NCBI GenBank assembly: GCA_007134175.1 | Contig: SLLF01000163.1 | Coordinates: 1-7,513 of the forward strand | Length of the DNA stretch: 7,513 bases | Origin: Kiritimatiellia bacterium | GTDB lineage: Bacteria > Verrucomicrobiota > Kiritimatiellia > SLAD01 | Direction of reading: 5' to 3' | Shown here: piece after piece, positions 1-5,346 of the stretch | How positions within the stretch are numbered: position 1 is the first letter of the stretch | Layout of the letters: each line of letters opens with the position of its first letter | Notes under the pieces: generated by a model | Seen by the model: only the letters and a program-made list of their open reading frames with translations | What the model was told of the DNA's origin: nothing | Databases searched by the model: none | Translations under genes and position numbers: made by a program

Positions 1-1
1 C

Positions 2-238
2 AAGACGCACTCCGTCAAACAATTTCTCGAGGCGGCGTTTGGTGCGGTCGACCTGAACTGGCAGGATTACGTGGTACAGGATCCGCGCTTCATGCGCCCG
101 GCGGAAGTGGACCAGTTGATCGGCGACGCCTCCAAGGCGCGCCGGGAACTGGGATGGGTGCCGGAAGTGGATTTTGCCGGCCTGGTAACCATGATGGTCG
201 AAGCCGACCTCGAACGCTGGCGCGCGGCCAAGCGCTGA
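2..238 (+). CDS. gmd: GDP-mannose 4,6-dehydratase, C-terminal 78 residues (5' end outside window)
   Basis: Gmd is a cytosolic NADP-dependent short-chain dehydrogenase/reductase that turns GDP-D-mannose into GDP-4-dehydro-6-deoxy-D-mannose, the branch point to GDP-D-rhamnose, GDP-L-fucose and related sugars. Only the C-terminus is present. The frame opens at base 2 and reads without interruption to a TGA at 236-238. Recognition rests on the family's C-terminal signature: the stretch RFMRPAEVDQLIGDASKARR, followed by ELGW, then a closing MMVEADLERW helix. This block binds the nucleotide sugar and packs the end of the fold. The Rossmann domain and catalytic triad lie upstream and cannot be judged. 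The gene ends 8 bases before the rmd-like reductase, which fits an operon and the same pathway. The identity is firm despite the truncation; the exact sugar made depends on the next enzyme. Confidence 0.93.
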   Translation, partial: KTHSVKQFLEAAFGAVDLNWQDYVVQDPRFMRPAEVDQLIGDASKARRELGWVPEVDFAGLVTMMVEADLERWRAAKR

Positions 239-246
239 TCGGGGTC

Positions 247-1173
247 ATGCGCGTATGGGTCACAGGCGCCGCGGGTTTTGTCGGGCGCTATGTCTGCGCG
301 GAATTCCAACGAGCCGGTTACGAGGTGATCGGGCTGGATGCGGTGCCGATCCCACCGGATGTAGCCGCTGCACAGGGGGTACAGGTTGATATCACCTCCG
401 CCGCTGCGCTGTCCGCCGCAGCCCTGCAACACCCGCCGGATGGGTGCGTGCATCTGGCAGGTATCGCGCACGTGCCGGCCGGCTGGCGCGAGCCGGGGCG
501 GGTGATGCACGTCAACCTGAACGGCACCCTCAACGTACTGGAGGCCTTACGCACCCACCAACCGTCGCCGCGGATACTGGTTGTCACCTCCTCGGAGGTC
601 TACGGGCGCGACCCGCGCCCCGGGCCGATCCGCGAAGACGATCCTATGACACCGTCCAATCTTTACGGGGTATCAAAACTGGCGGCCGACCACGCGGCCC
701 GCCTCTACTACAAAGAATACGGGATGCCCGTGCTCACGGCCCGCCCGCAGAATCACATAGGACCCGGCCAGTCGGACGGCTTTGTCGTCGCCGCGTTTGC
801 CCGGCAACTGGTGCAACTGCGGACCCGGCCCGTGGCGGAACGTATCCTGCAGGTCGGCAATCTCGAGTCGGCACGCGATTTCACCGACGTGCGCGACGTG
901 GCCCATGCTTATCGGTTGCTGCTGGACAAGGGACATCCAGGGGAGGCCTACAATATTGCGTCCGGCCGTAATTACGTCATTCAAACCATCCTGGACCGGC
1001 TCTGTTCCCTGGCCGGGTTTACGCCGCGCATTCAAACGGATCCCGAACGTTACCGACCCGCCGATGCCCCGCCGCTACTGGCTATCGACAAGATACGCGA
1101 ACAGGTCGGTTGGACGCCGCAAATCCCCCTCGCCCGGTCACTGGAGGATATCTACCGGCACGCGGCCGGCTAA
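247..1173 (+). CDS. rmd: GDP-4-dehydro-6-deoxy-D-mannose reductase-like NAD-dependent epimerase/dehydratase
   Basis: This 308-residue extended short-chain dehydrogenase probably reduces the 4-keto group of the Gmd product to give GDP-D-rhamnose (or the C4 epimer GDP-6-deoxy-D-talose) for surface glycans. Visible features are the N-terminal nucleotide-binding TGAAGFVG (residues 6-13), the TSS serine pair (115-116), and the catalytic YGVSK with Tyr140 and Lys144. RPQNHIGPGQSDGFVV follows and is typical of the Rmd branch. Length matches Rmd enzymes (about 300 residues). The ATG at 247 was chosen because it starts directly at the Rossmann strand MRVWVTG and lies 8 bases after gmd; the frame is open further upstream (to 154), but that stretch overlaps gmd and looks unrelated. 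A Shine-Dalgarno site is weak (GGGG at 241-244), so coupling to gmd translation is likely. Stereochemistry (rhamnose or talose) cannot be read from the sequence, and a more general epimerase role is possible. Confidence 0.85.
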   Translation: MRVWVTGAAGFVGRYVCAEFQRAGYEVIGLDAVPIPPDVAAAQGVQVDITSAAALSAAALQHPPDGCVHLAGIAHVPAGWREPGRVMHVNLNGTLNVLEALRTHQPSPRILVVTSSEVYGRDPRPGPIREDDPMTPSNLYGVSKLAADHAARLYYKEYGMPVLTARPQNHIGPGQSDGFVVAAFARQLVQLRTRPVAERILQVGNLESARDFTDVRDVAHAYRLLLDKGHPGEAYNIASGRNYVIQTILDRLCSLAGFTPRIQTDPERYRPADAPPLLAIDKIREQVGWTPQIPLARSLEDIYRHAAG

Positions 1174-1212
1174 GCCAAGCTTGCCACCCATCCGCTTTCC
1201 GCGTACCCTCTT

Positions 1213-1232
1213 CCCGTTTGCGTACGAACGGG
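1213..1232 (+). promoter_or_regulatory. short hairpin just upstream of the serine acetyltransferase start
   Basis: The arms CCCGTT (1213-1218) and AACGGG (1227-1232) are perfect inverted repeats around an 8-base loop, TGCGTACG. The 3' arm ends 8 bases before the ATG at 1241 and contains the only purine-rich stretch that could serve as a ribosome-binding site. If the hairpin forms in mRNA it would mask that site. This is a structural observation in the 67-base gap between rmd and cysE. Six-base arms are short enough to arise by chance, so a role is speculative. No T-run follows, so it is not an intrinsic terminator. Confidence 0.3.
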
Positions 1233-1240
1233 ACCAGCAA

Positions 1241-2215
1241 ATGAATGCGGAACGAAAAGATATACCCCCAACCGCCGAGAGCGAGCAGGTACCGATGACG
1301 CCGTGCGTCTGCCGGGCCGCCGAGGCGTTGGCCCCCCTCTACCACGTCAACGGAGCCGACCGGCCCGATGCCCTGCTCACCGACTATCCGGACACGCAAC
1401 GGATCGTCGATGCGCTGCGGGTGTTGATCGATACCATGCTGCCCGGCCGCATGACGCGCGGGGTGGTGGACCCGGCGGAGCTGGGCTTGTTCATGGTACG
1501 TCGCTTGAGCGAGGCGTGGCGGTTGCTACGTCCGGAAATCGAACGTGCCATCCCCTTCCGCTGGCTGGGCGCGGCGGCGGTGATGGACGGCGCCCCGCCA
1601 CCAACCGATGCCCGGACGGAATCGTTTCACGCGCTGCGCCTCTTCTATGAGCGGCTGCCGACCGTGCGCCAGCGGGTGGTGGAGGATGTGAAAGCGGCCT
1701 ACGAGGGCGATCCCGCCGCGCTGACCTACGCCGAGGTGCAGCTCGCGTATCCAGGGCTGCTGGCCATCGTCTCGCATCGCCTGGCCCACGAGCTCTACCG
1801 GCTCGATATCCCCATCGTGCCCCGCGTGATGAGCGAGTGGACCCATTCGCGCACCGGCGTGGACATCAATCCCGGCGCGGAAATCGGGCACGGCTTCTTT
1901 ATCGATCACGCCACCGGCGTGGTCATCGGGGAAACGTGCCGGATCGGTAATAATGTGAAATTATATCAAGGCGTAACCCTGGGGGCCAAGAGCTTTGCCC
2001 TCGACGAACGCGGGCGACCGGTGAAACACATTCGCCGGCATCCTACCGTCGAGGACAATGTGGTCATTTATGCCAATGCCGCCATTCTGGGCGGCGATAC
2101 CGTAATCGGGCGCAACTCCACGATTGGCGGCAACGTCTTCCTGATGGAAAGCGTACCGCCCAACAGTTTCGTCGCCTCCAAGCACCCCGAACTGCATATC
2201 AAAACCCGTGAGTGA
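1241..2215 (+). CDS. cysE: serine O-acetyltransferase, long SrpH/EpsC-like form
   Basis: Serine acetyltransferase transfers acetyl from acetyl-CoA to L-serine, giving O-acetylserine, the carbon acceptor for cysteine synthesis in the cytosol. The 324-residue product has an alpha-helical N-terminal domain (about 25-195) and a C-terminal left-handed beta-helix of hexapeptide repeats (about 200-315). Residues matching E. coli CysE catalytic Asp143 and His158 are visible as Asp208 (GVDIN) and His223 (IDHATGVVIGET), and His193 corresponds to His267 (RRHP). The insert YQGVTLGAKSFALDERGRP between repeats is characteristic of the longer SrpH/EpsC branch, not the enterobacterial one. The ATG at 1241 is the first in-frame start after rmd, but its Shine-Dalgarno site is poor. 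An ATG at 1295 preceded by AGGT is a possible alternative, giving 306 residues. It may be read through from rmd. The protein ends without an evident long tail for cysteine synthase binding, so complex formation is unclear. Confidence 0.92.
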   Translation: MNAERKDIPPTAESEQVPMTPCVCRAAEALAPLYHVNGADRPDALLTDYPDTQRIVDALRVLIDTMLPGRMTRGVVDPAELGLFMVRRLSEAWRLLRPEIERAIPFRWLGAAAVMDGAPPPTDARTESFHALRLFYERLPTVRQRVVEDVKAAYEGDPAALTYAEVQLAYPGLLAIVSHRLAHELYRLDIPIVPRVMSEWTHSRTGVDINPGAEIGHGFFIDHATGVVIGETCRIGNNVKLYQGVTLGAKSFALDERGRPVKHIRRHPTVEDNVVIYANAAILGGDTVIGRNSTIGGNVFLMESVPPNSFVASKHPELHIKTRE

Positions 2216-2230
2216 CCGGCGCCCGGGGGC

Positions 2231-2250
2231 CAGGGCAGACGCATCTAAAT
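2231..2250 (+). repeat. left terminal inverted repeat of the MITE-like element
   Basis: The sequence CAGGGCAGACGCATCTAAAT is an exact reverse complement of 2430-2449. It begins 15 bases after the cysE stop codon. Pairing does not extend inwards beyond 20 bases or outwards by even one base, which marks sharp element ends. Confidence 0.85.
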
Positions 2251-2295
2251 CTCAAGCTTTTGGACCTAACTAAACGCTGGCCTGTGTTTCCCCCG

Positions 2296-2399
2296 GTCAT
2301 TTCGAGCGGAGTCCCGCTACTGCGGGACGAAGTCGAGATAGGATGAAATCTCAGCGTGGCCGGTAAAGCGTGAGAGGTCTCGACTTCGCTCGACATGAC
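2296..2399. repeat. nested palindromic repeat able to fold as a three-way junction
   Basis: Three sets of inverted repeats lie within about 100 bases. The outer arms are GTCATTTCGAGCG (2296-2308) and CGCTCGACATGAC (2387-2399), pairing with one mismatch. An inner perfect 7-bp hairpin is GTCCCGC (2311-2317) and GCGGGAC (2322-2328) around TACT. A third pair is perfect over 11 bases: CGAAGTCGAGA (2328-2338) and TCTCGACTTCG (2378-2388). Together they can form a three-way junction in RNA or a cruciform in DNA. From memory, the sequence style (GTCATTTCGAGCG, TCTCGACTTCGCTCGACATGAC) resembles dispersed intergenic palindromic repeats seen in several bacterial phyla. It lies inside the MITE-like element, either as its body or as a later insertion. 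In cysE transcripts it could stabilise or end the 3' tail, although no U-tract follows. Confidence 0.7.
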
Positions 2400-2429
2400 T
2401 AGGGATTAATGGATACGGGCCATAGCATA

Positions 2430-2449
2430 ATTTAGATGCGTCTGCCCTG
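2430..2449 (-). repeat. right terminal inverted repeat of the MITE-like element
   Basis: This stretch, beginning ATTTAGATGCG, is the exact reverse complement of 2231-2250. It ends 19 bases upstream of the TTGATT hexamer of the probable promoter, so the insertion may influence the next gene's upstream control region. Confidence 0.85.
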
Positions 2450-2456
2450 CACGGGG

Positions 2457-2468
2457 GGCACGGGTGCC
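2457..2468. promoter_or_regulatory. 12-bp dyad abutting the -35 box, candidate operator
   Basis: GGCAC GG GTGCC is a perfect inverted repeat with 5-base arms and a 2-base centre. It ends on the base just before TTGATT (2469-2474), a position where a bound regulator would affect polymerase. The arms are short and GC-rich, so chance is a real alternative. Confidence 0.25.
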
Positions 2469-2498
2469 TTGATTTACTGTGTCTGTTGTGCCTAGAAT
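2469..2498 (+). promoter_or_regulatory. probable sigma70-type promoter for the partner-switching pair
   Basis: TTGATT (2469-2474) and TAGAAT (2493-2498) are separated by 18 bases. They match the sigma70 consensus hexamers at 4 of 6 and 5 of 6 positions. A start site near 2505 would leave a leader of roughly 15-20 bases carrying the strong ribosome-binding site AGGAGGGT (2511-2518) before the ATG at 2522. It lies just outside the MITE-like element, in a gap with no gene. Confidence 0.55.
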
Positions 2499-2521
2499 AC
2501 CCGCGCAATGAGGAGGGTACG

Positions 2522-2881
2522 ATGCGTGAGTGTACGATCAATCGAACAGCAAGGGATTCGGTGGAAGTGGTTACGCTGGACGGCGCACTGGATGCCTACT
2601 CATATCGACGGCTGGAATCGGTACTGAATGAACTGGGTGCCGCGGAACGTCAGCGCGTCGTGCTGGATTGCGACGGGCTGACGTACGTCAGCAGCGCGGC
2701 CCTGGGCGTCTTGATCGGTTTCAGCCGACGGGTGATGGAAAAAGGGGGCGGCCTGATACTGGCTGGCCTGTCACCAAAGATCATGGGGATTGTCAAACTG
2801 CTCGGCTTCCACAAGATCCTGCGGATTGAAGGCGATGTGGAAAAGGCGGTGGCGGTGTTGGCCCAGGAGGACCCGCAATGA
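2522..2881 (+). CDS. STAS-domain anti-sigma factor antagonist (RsbV/SpoIIAA-like)
   Basis: Such proteins, when unphosphorylated, bind the cognate anti-sigma kinase and so release its sigma factor or other target; phosphorylation on one serine by that kinase switches them off. The 119-residue product is one STAS domain: a first strand VEVVTLDGALDAYSYRRLE (15-33), a buried strand RVVLDCDGLTYVSS (45-58) and the phosphorylation loop YVSSAALGVL (55-64). Ser58 aligns with the phosphoacceptor of SpoIIAA and RsbV; the usual glycine after it (SSAGL or DSSGL) is Ala60 here. The ATG at 2522 has an excellent Shine-Dalgarno site (AGGAGG at 2511-2516). A TTG at 2486 in the same frame lies inside the promoter region and is unlikely. 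Its last bases overlap the kinase gene in ATGA, so the two are translated together. Family assignment is firm; the target of the switch is unknown. Confidence 0.92.
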   Translation: MRECTINRTARDSVEVVTLDGALDAYSYRRLESVLNELGAAERQRVVLDCDGLTYVSSAALGVLIGFSRRVMEKGGGLILAGLSPKIMGIVKLLGFHKILRIEGDVEKAVAVLAQEDPQ

Positions 2882-3345
2882 ATCAAGAACTCAACTCACC
2901 GGACAGCAACACCGGTGTGGTCACGCTGCATATTCCATCGCGCTACGGCTATCTGCGTGTGCTGCGGCAGACGGTCATGGATACCTGTATCCGGGCGGGC
3001 TTGTCCGAGTTCGAAGCGGCTCAATTGGAAATGGCCGTGGATGAGGCCTGCGCCAATATTATCGAGCACGGCTACGGCGAAACGCCCGGCCGGGAAAGTG
3101 GCTTGCCCAACGACGGCATTCATGTGAACCTGATTCAACAAAACGACGGCGTGGTGGTCGAAATCTACGACCGGGGCAGGGGCTTCGATATCGACTCCGC
3201 TCCGACGGTGCGGCCCCACGACTATTTAGAAAGCGACCAGGAGCGGGGGTTGGGCCTCTTCATCATCAACCGGTTTGTCGATGGATTGGATTACGAGCGA
3301 GGCACGCCGTCCGGCAACTGCTTGCGCTTGATCAAGCGCATATGA
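2878..3345 (+). CDS. ATP-binding anti-sigma factor / serine kinase (RsbW/SpoIIAB-like, HATPase_c_2)
   Basis: The product is the kinase half of a partner switch. It binds a sigma factor or another client and phosphorylates the STAS partner using a GHKL-type ATP site. The 155-residue protein shows the N box EMAVDEACANIIEHGYG (51-67, with Glu56 and Asn60), the G1 box YDRGRGFD (97-104, Asp98 contacting adenine) and the G2 region ERGLGLFIINRFVDGLDYE (122-140). No extra domain or membrane segment is present. The ATG at 2878 overlaps the STAS stop codon by four bases (ATGA) and follows AGGAGG at 2865-2870, so translational coupling is likely. No sigma factor gene and no PP2C phosphatase (RsbU/SpoIIE) lie within the window, so the client and the resetting enzyme must be encoded elsewhere. 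The next gene downstream is grpE. The 3' end contains an 18-bp perfect palindrome. Confidence 0.9.
   Translation: MNQELNSPDSNTGVVTLHIPSRYGYLRVLRQTVMDTCIRAGLSEFEAAQLEMAVDEACANIIEHGYGETPGRESGLPNDGIHVNLIQQNDGVVVEIYDRGRGFDIDSAPTVRPHDYLESDQERGLGLFIINRFVDGLDYERGTPSGNCLRLIKRI
3323..3340. promoter_or_regulatory. 18-bp perfect palindrome, candidate operator or dimer-binding site
   Basis: TGCGCTTGATCAAGCGCA is its own reverse complement with no spacer. It covers the last codons of the kinase gene (LRLIKRI) and lies 114 bases upstream of the grpE ATG. A perfect 18-bp palindrome is expected about 0.03 times by chance in 7.5 kb of random sequence. The uninterrupted symmetry fits a dimeric DNA-binding protein better than an RNA hairpin, which needs a loop. 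It does not match CIRCE (TTAGCACTC-N9-GAGTGCTAA). A coding coincidence remains possible. Confidence 0.45.
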
Positions 3346-3396
3346 TTCGGGGCGGACGGCGCATCCCGCGGTGCTTGGTGGCCAACGATGCTGCCC

Positions 3397-3422
3397 TCCG
3401 CACGCCCGATTCCGCACGCCCG
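3397..3422 (+). repeat. two 12-bp direct repeats with 14-bp period in the grpE leader
   Basis: TCCGCACGCCCG occurs exactly at 3397-3408 and again at 3411-3422, separated by two bases. The pair lies in the 109-base gap between the kinase gene and grpE, ending 32 bases before the ATG. Possible meanings are a tandem regulator-binding site, or a small duplication. I see no clear -35/-10 pair in this gap, so it is uncertain whether grpE has its own promoter here or relies on the one at 2469-2498. Confidence 0.5.
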
Positions 3423-3454
3423 TCAACAGAACACAACGGTACAGGACAAAAACA

Positions 3455-4132
3455 ATGAGCAAACGGAAAACTAAGATGCCAGCGGCCGACAAAATGGCAA
3501 CACCGGAGTCGGCGGTAGAGCCCGACCAGGTCATTCCTCCAGCAGCCGATGAGAGGGCGGAACCCCCCGCGGCCGCAACCGATGACACGGCAACAGCGGC
3601 ATCCACCCCACCCGACAACACCGACGCGGCTGCTGCCGCCGCTTCAAACAGGGAGGAAGACGAGGCGCTGGAGCACCGCCTACTGCGGTTACAGGCGGAT
3701 TTCGACAACTACCGCAAGCGCACCCAGCGTGAACGCGCCGAATGGCAACGGGCTGCCCACGAGGAGATCCTGCGTGATTGCCTGCCGGTCATGGACCACT
3801 ACGAGCTGGGACTGAAAACGGCTGCCAAGGAAGCCATTCCGCCGGCCGTACTGGAAGGCTTGCAAATGGTCTACGATCAGTTTCTTTCCCTGCTGCGCAA
3901 ACATAAGGTCGTGCCCATTGAGGCGGAAGGCAAACCGTTCGACCATAATTTTCATGAGGCCGTTACCCAGATTCCGTCGGAAGAGCACCCGGCCGATACC
4001 GTGATTGCAGAAACGCGGCGCGGCTACCTGTTGGGTGAAAAACTGCTGCGTCCCGCGCAGGTGGTCGTGTCCAGTGGTCCAGCCACCGATACCGAGGCAA
4101 CGCCCGCAGCGGAACAAGAGGAGATAGCGTGA
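3455..4132 (+). CDS. grpE: nucleotide exchange factor GrpE
   Basis: GrpE is the homodimeric co-chaperone that drives ADP release from DnaK, completing the cytosolic DnaK-DnaJ-GrpE folding cycle. The 225-residue product has a low-complexity Ala/Pro/Asp/Glu-rich head (about 14-70), longer than in E. coli GrpE (197 residues in total). A paired-helix core follows, starting at [18 protein letters not shown] (76-93), then the C-terminal beta-wing that contacts DnaK. The family signature is clear: [19 protein letters not shown] (166-184), then [18 protein letters not shown] (188-205). The ATG at 3455 is preceded by AGGA near 3442-3445; the frame is open further upstream (to a GTG at 3371), but that part is unlike GrpE. 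The stop codon TGA overlaps the ATG of dnaJ by one base, so the two are coupled. dnaK is not between them, and no CIRCE element is visible upstream. Confidence 0.96.
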   Translation: MSKRKTKMPAADKMATPESAVEPDQVIPPAADERAEPPAAATDDTATAASTPPDNTDAAAAAASNREEDEALEHRLLRLQADFDNYRKRTQRERAEWQRAAHEEILRDCLPVMDHYELGLKTAAKEAIPPAVLEGLQMVYDQFLSLLRKHKVVPIEAEGKPFDHNFHEAVTQIPSEEHPADTVIAETRRGYLLGEKLLRPAQVVVSSGPATDTEATPAAEQEEIA

Positions 4133-5337
4133 TGCCGACCGCGAAGCGAGACTATTACGAAGTGCTCGGCGTGGGCCGCAGTGCCGGCGCGGACGAGATC
4201 AAGAAGGCGTACCGCAAACTGGCCGTCAAATACCATCCGGACAAAAACCCGGGCAACGTAGAGGCGGAAGAGAAATTCAAGGAAGCCACCGAAGCCTATG
4301 AAATCCTGAGTGACCCGCAGAAGCGGCAAAAATATGACCAGTTCGGTCACCAGGCCTTCGCACCTGGCGGCGGCGGCGGCTTCGGGGCTGGCGGCTTTGA
4401 GGGCATCGATCTCGAAGAGGCCCTGCGCACGTTCATGGGCGCCTTTGGCGGCGGGGGCGGTGGCCGCGGCGGCAGCATCTTCGATGATTTCTTCGGCGGT
4501 GGCGGCGGGGCCGCCCGTGGGTCGCGCCGCGACGCCAACCGCGGCAACGACCTGCGCTTCGATCTGGAAATCGACTTTGAGGAAGCGGTGTTCGGCTCGC
4601 AGCGCGACCTGACGTTCAATGTCATGGACGAATGCAAGGAATGCCGCGGCACCGGGGCCGAGGCCGGCTCAAAGCGCGAGACCTGCCCGCAGTGCAAGGG
4701 GACGGGCCAGTCCATCACCTCCAACGGCTTCTTCCATGTCCGCCAGACCTGCTCCATGTGCGGTGGCGCGGGCGAAATTATTCGCCAGCCGTGCCGGACC
4801 TGCCGCGGCTCGGGCCGGGTCAAGAATCGGCGTACCATCACGCTTAAGATTCCCGCCGGCGTGGAGACCGGTTCGCGGCTGCGCGTGGCTGGCAAAGGCG
4901 AGAACGGGTTGCGGGGCGGACCGCCGGGCGACTTGTACGTGGTGCTGCACGTACGCGAACACGAGCTGTTCAAGCGCCGGGACGAGGATATTTTCGTACA
5001 GGTCCCCATCCCCTACCCCGTGGCGGCGCTGGGCGGCGAAATTCAAGTGCCGACCATACACGGCTATGCCAAGCTCAAGATCCCGCCCGGCACGGAAAGC
5101 GGCAAGGTCTTCCGGCTGCGCGGGCGCGGCCTGAAGGGAGTCGGCACCTTCGGCAACGGCGACCAGCACGTGGTGGTGATGGTGGAAACGCCCGAACGCC
5201 TCAGCCACAAGCAGCGCAAGGCACTGGACGAATACGCCCGTTTACTGGAAGCACAAAACCATCCCGAAGCCAACAAGCTGAAAACACGCGCCAAAGCCTT
5301 CTACGAGCGGCGCGACCGCTTGCAGGAAAAACCGTAA
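4132..5337 (+). CDS. dnaJ: chaperone DnaJ, full type I (Hsp40)
   Basis: DnaJ delivers unfolded proteins to DnaK and stimulates its ATPase in the cytosol. The 401-residue protein has all domains of a type I J-protein. The J domain (about 6-72) carries the His-Pro-Asp motif at 35-37. A long Gly/Phe-rich linker (about 76-130) includes runs of five or six glycines. The zinc-binding region has four intact CxxCxGxG repeats: CKECRGTG (168), CPQCKGTG (185), CSMCGGAG (207) and CRTCRGSG (221). The C-terminal substrate-binding and dimerisation domains follow. The ATG at 4132 overlaps the grpE stop (TGATG); a GTG one codon earlier is possible but less likely, since AAGAGGAGAT at 4115-4124 suits the ATG. 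The nearest downstream gene, rsmE, begins 9 bases after the stop. This is the housekeeping form and not a short J-domain accessory, because the zinc region and C-terminal domains are complete. Confidence 0.97.
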   Translation: MPTAKRDYYEVLGVGRSAGADEIKKAYRKLAVKYHPDKNPGNVEAEEKFKEATEAYEILSDPQKRQKYDQFGHQAFAPGGGGGFGAGGFEGIDLEEALRTFMGAFGGGGGGRGGSIFDDFFGGGGGAARGSRRDANRGNDLRFDLEIDFEEAVFGSQRDLTFNVMDECKECRGTGAEAGSKRETCPQCKGTGQSITSNGFFHVRQTCSMCGGAGEIIRQPCRTCRGSGRVKNRRTITLKIPAGVETGSRLRVAGKGENGLRGGPPGDLYVVLHVREHELFKRRDEDIFVQVPIPYPVAALGGEIQVPTIHGYAKLKIPPGTESGKVFRLRGRGLKGVGTFGNGDQHVVVMVETPERLSHKQRKALDEYARLLEAQNHPEANKLKTRAKAFYERRDRLQEKP

Positions 5338-5346
5338 AGGAGCGCC

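Larger units (their letters stand above)
2231..2449. mobile_element. 219-bp MITE-like non-autonomous element with perfect 20-bp terminal inverted repeats
   Basis: The ends are exact inverted repeats: CAGGGCAGACGCATCTAAAT at 2231-2250, and its reverse complement at 2430-2449. The interior has no credible coding sequence; the open frames that cross it are on the minus strand and contain no recognisable domain. Size, perfect terminal repeats and lack of a transposase fit a miniature inverted-repeat transposable element moved in trans by a transposase elsewhere in the genome. The flanks 2221-2230 (gcccgggggc) and 2450-2459 (cacggggggc) match at 7 of 10 positions, possibly an eroded target duplication, but both are G-runs. 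The interior carries a second large palindrome (2296-2399). The element sits between cysE and the STAS gene, ending 19 bases before the likely -35 box. I cannot name the parental IS family. Confidence 0.75.

Noticed and set aside
782..1240. Upstream extension of the serine acetyltransferase frame
   Set aside because: It lies in another frame of the intact rmd gene and is unlike any serine acetyltransferase N-terminus; the ATG at 1241 follows rmd directly.
1868..1870. Asn210 in place of the His found after Asp-Ile in E. coli CysE (DIN for DIH)
   Set aside because: The catalytic Asp208 and His223 and the substrate-binding His267 are all present. The replaced histidine is not the catalytic one, and I believe DIN occurs in other long-type enzymes.
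2216..2230. GC-rich stretch after cysE as an intrinsic terminator
   Set aside because: GCGCCCGGGGGC can pair weakly, but there is no T-run after it.
2199..2541. Two small minus-strand open frames across the 2216-2521 gap
   Set aside because: They are translations of palindromic repeat sequence (for example HVERSRDLSRF from the nested repeat), have no family resemblance and lack start signals.
3226..3708. Antisense open frame of about 160 codons spanning the kinase 3' end, the leader and the start of grpE
   Set aside because: It is alanine/serine-rich because it is antisense to the low-complexity GrpE head, and it crosses two confident plus-strand genes.
4771..4786. GGCGAA-ATTA-TTCGCC hairpin inside dnaJ
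   Set aside because: A six-base stem in conserved coding sequence just before the fourth zinc repeat; no context suggests a function, and stems of this size are expected by chance.
4347..5009. Long antisense open frame of about 220 codons opposite dnaJ
   Set aside because: It mirrors the intact dnaJ frame in GC-rich sequence and its product is proline/arginine-rich low complexity with no recognisable domain.
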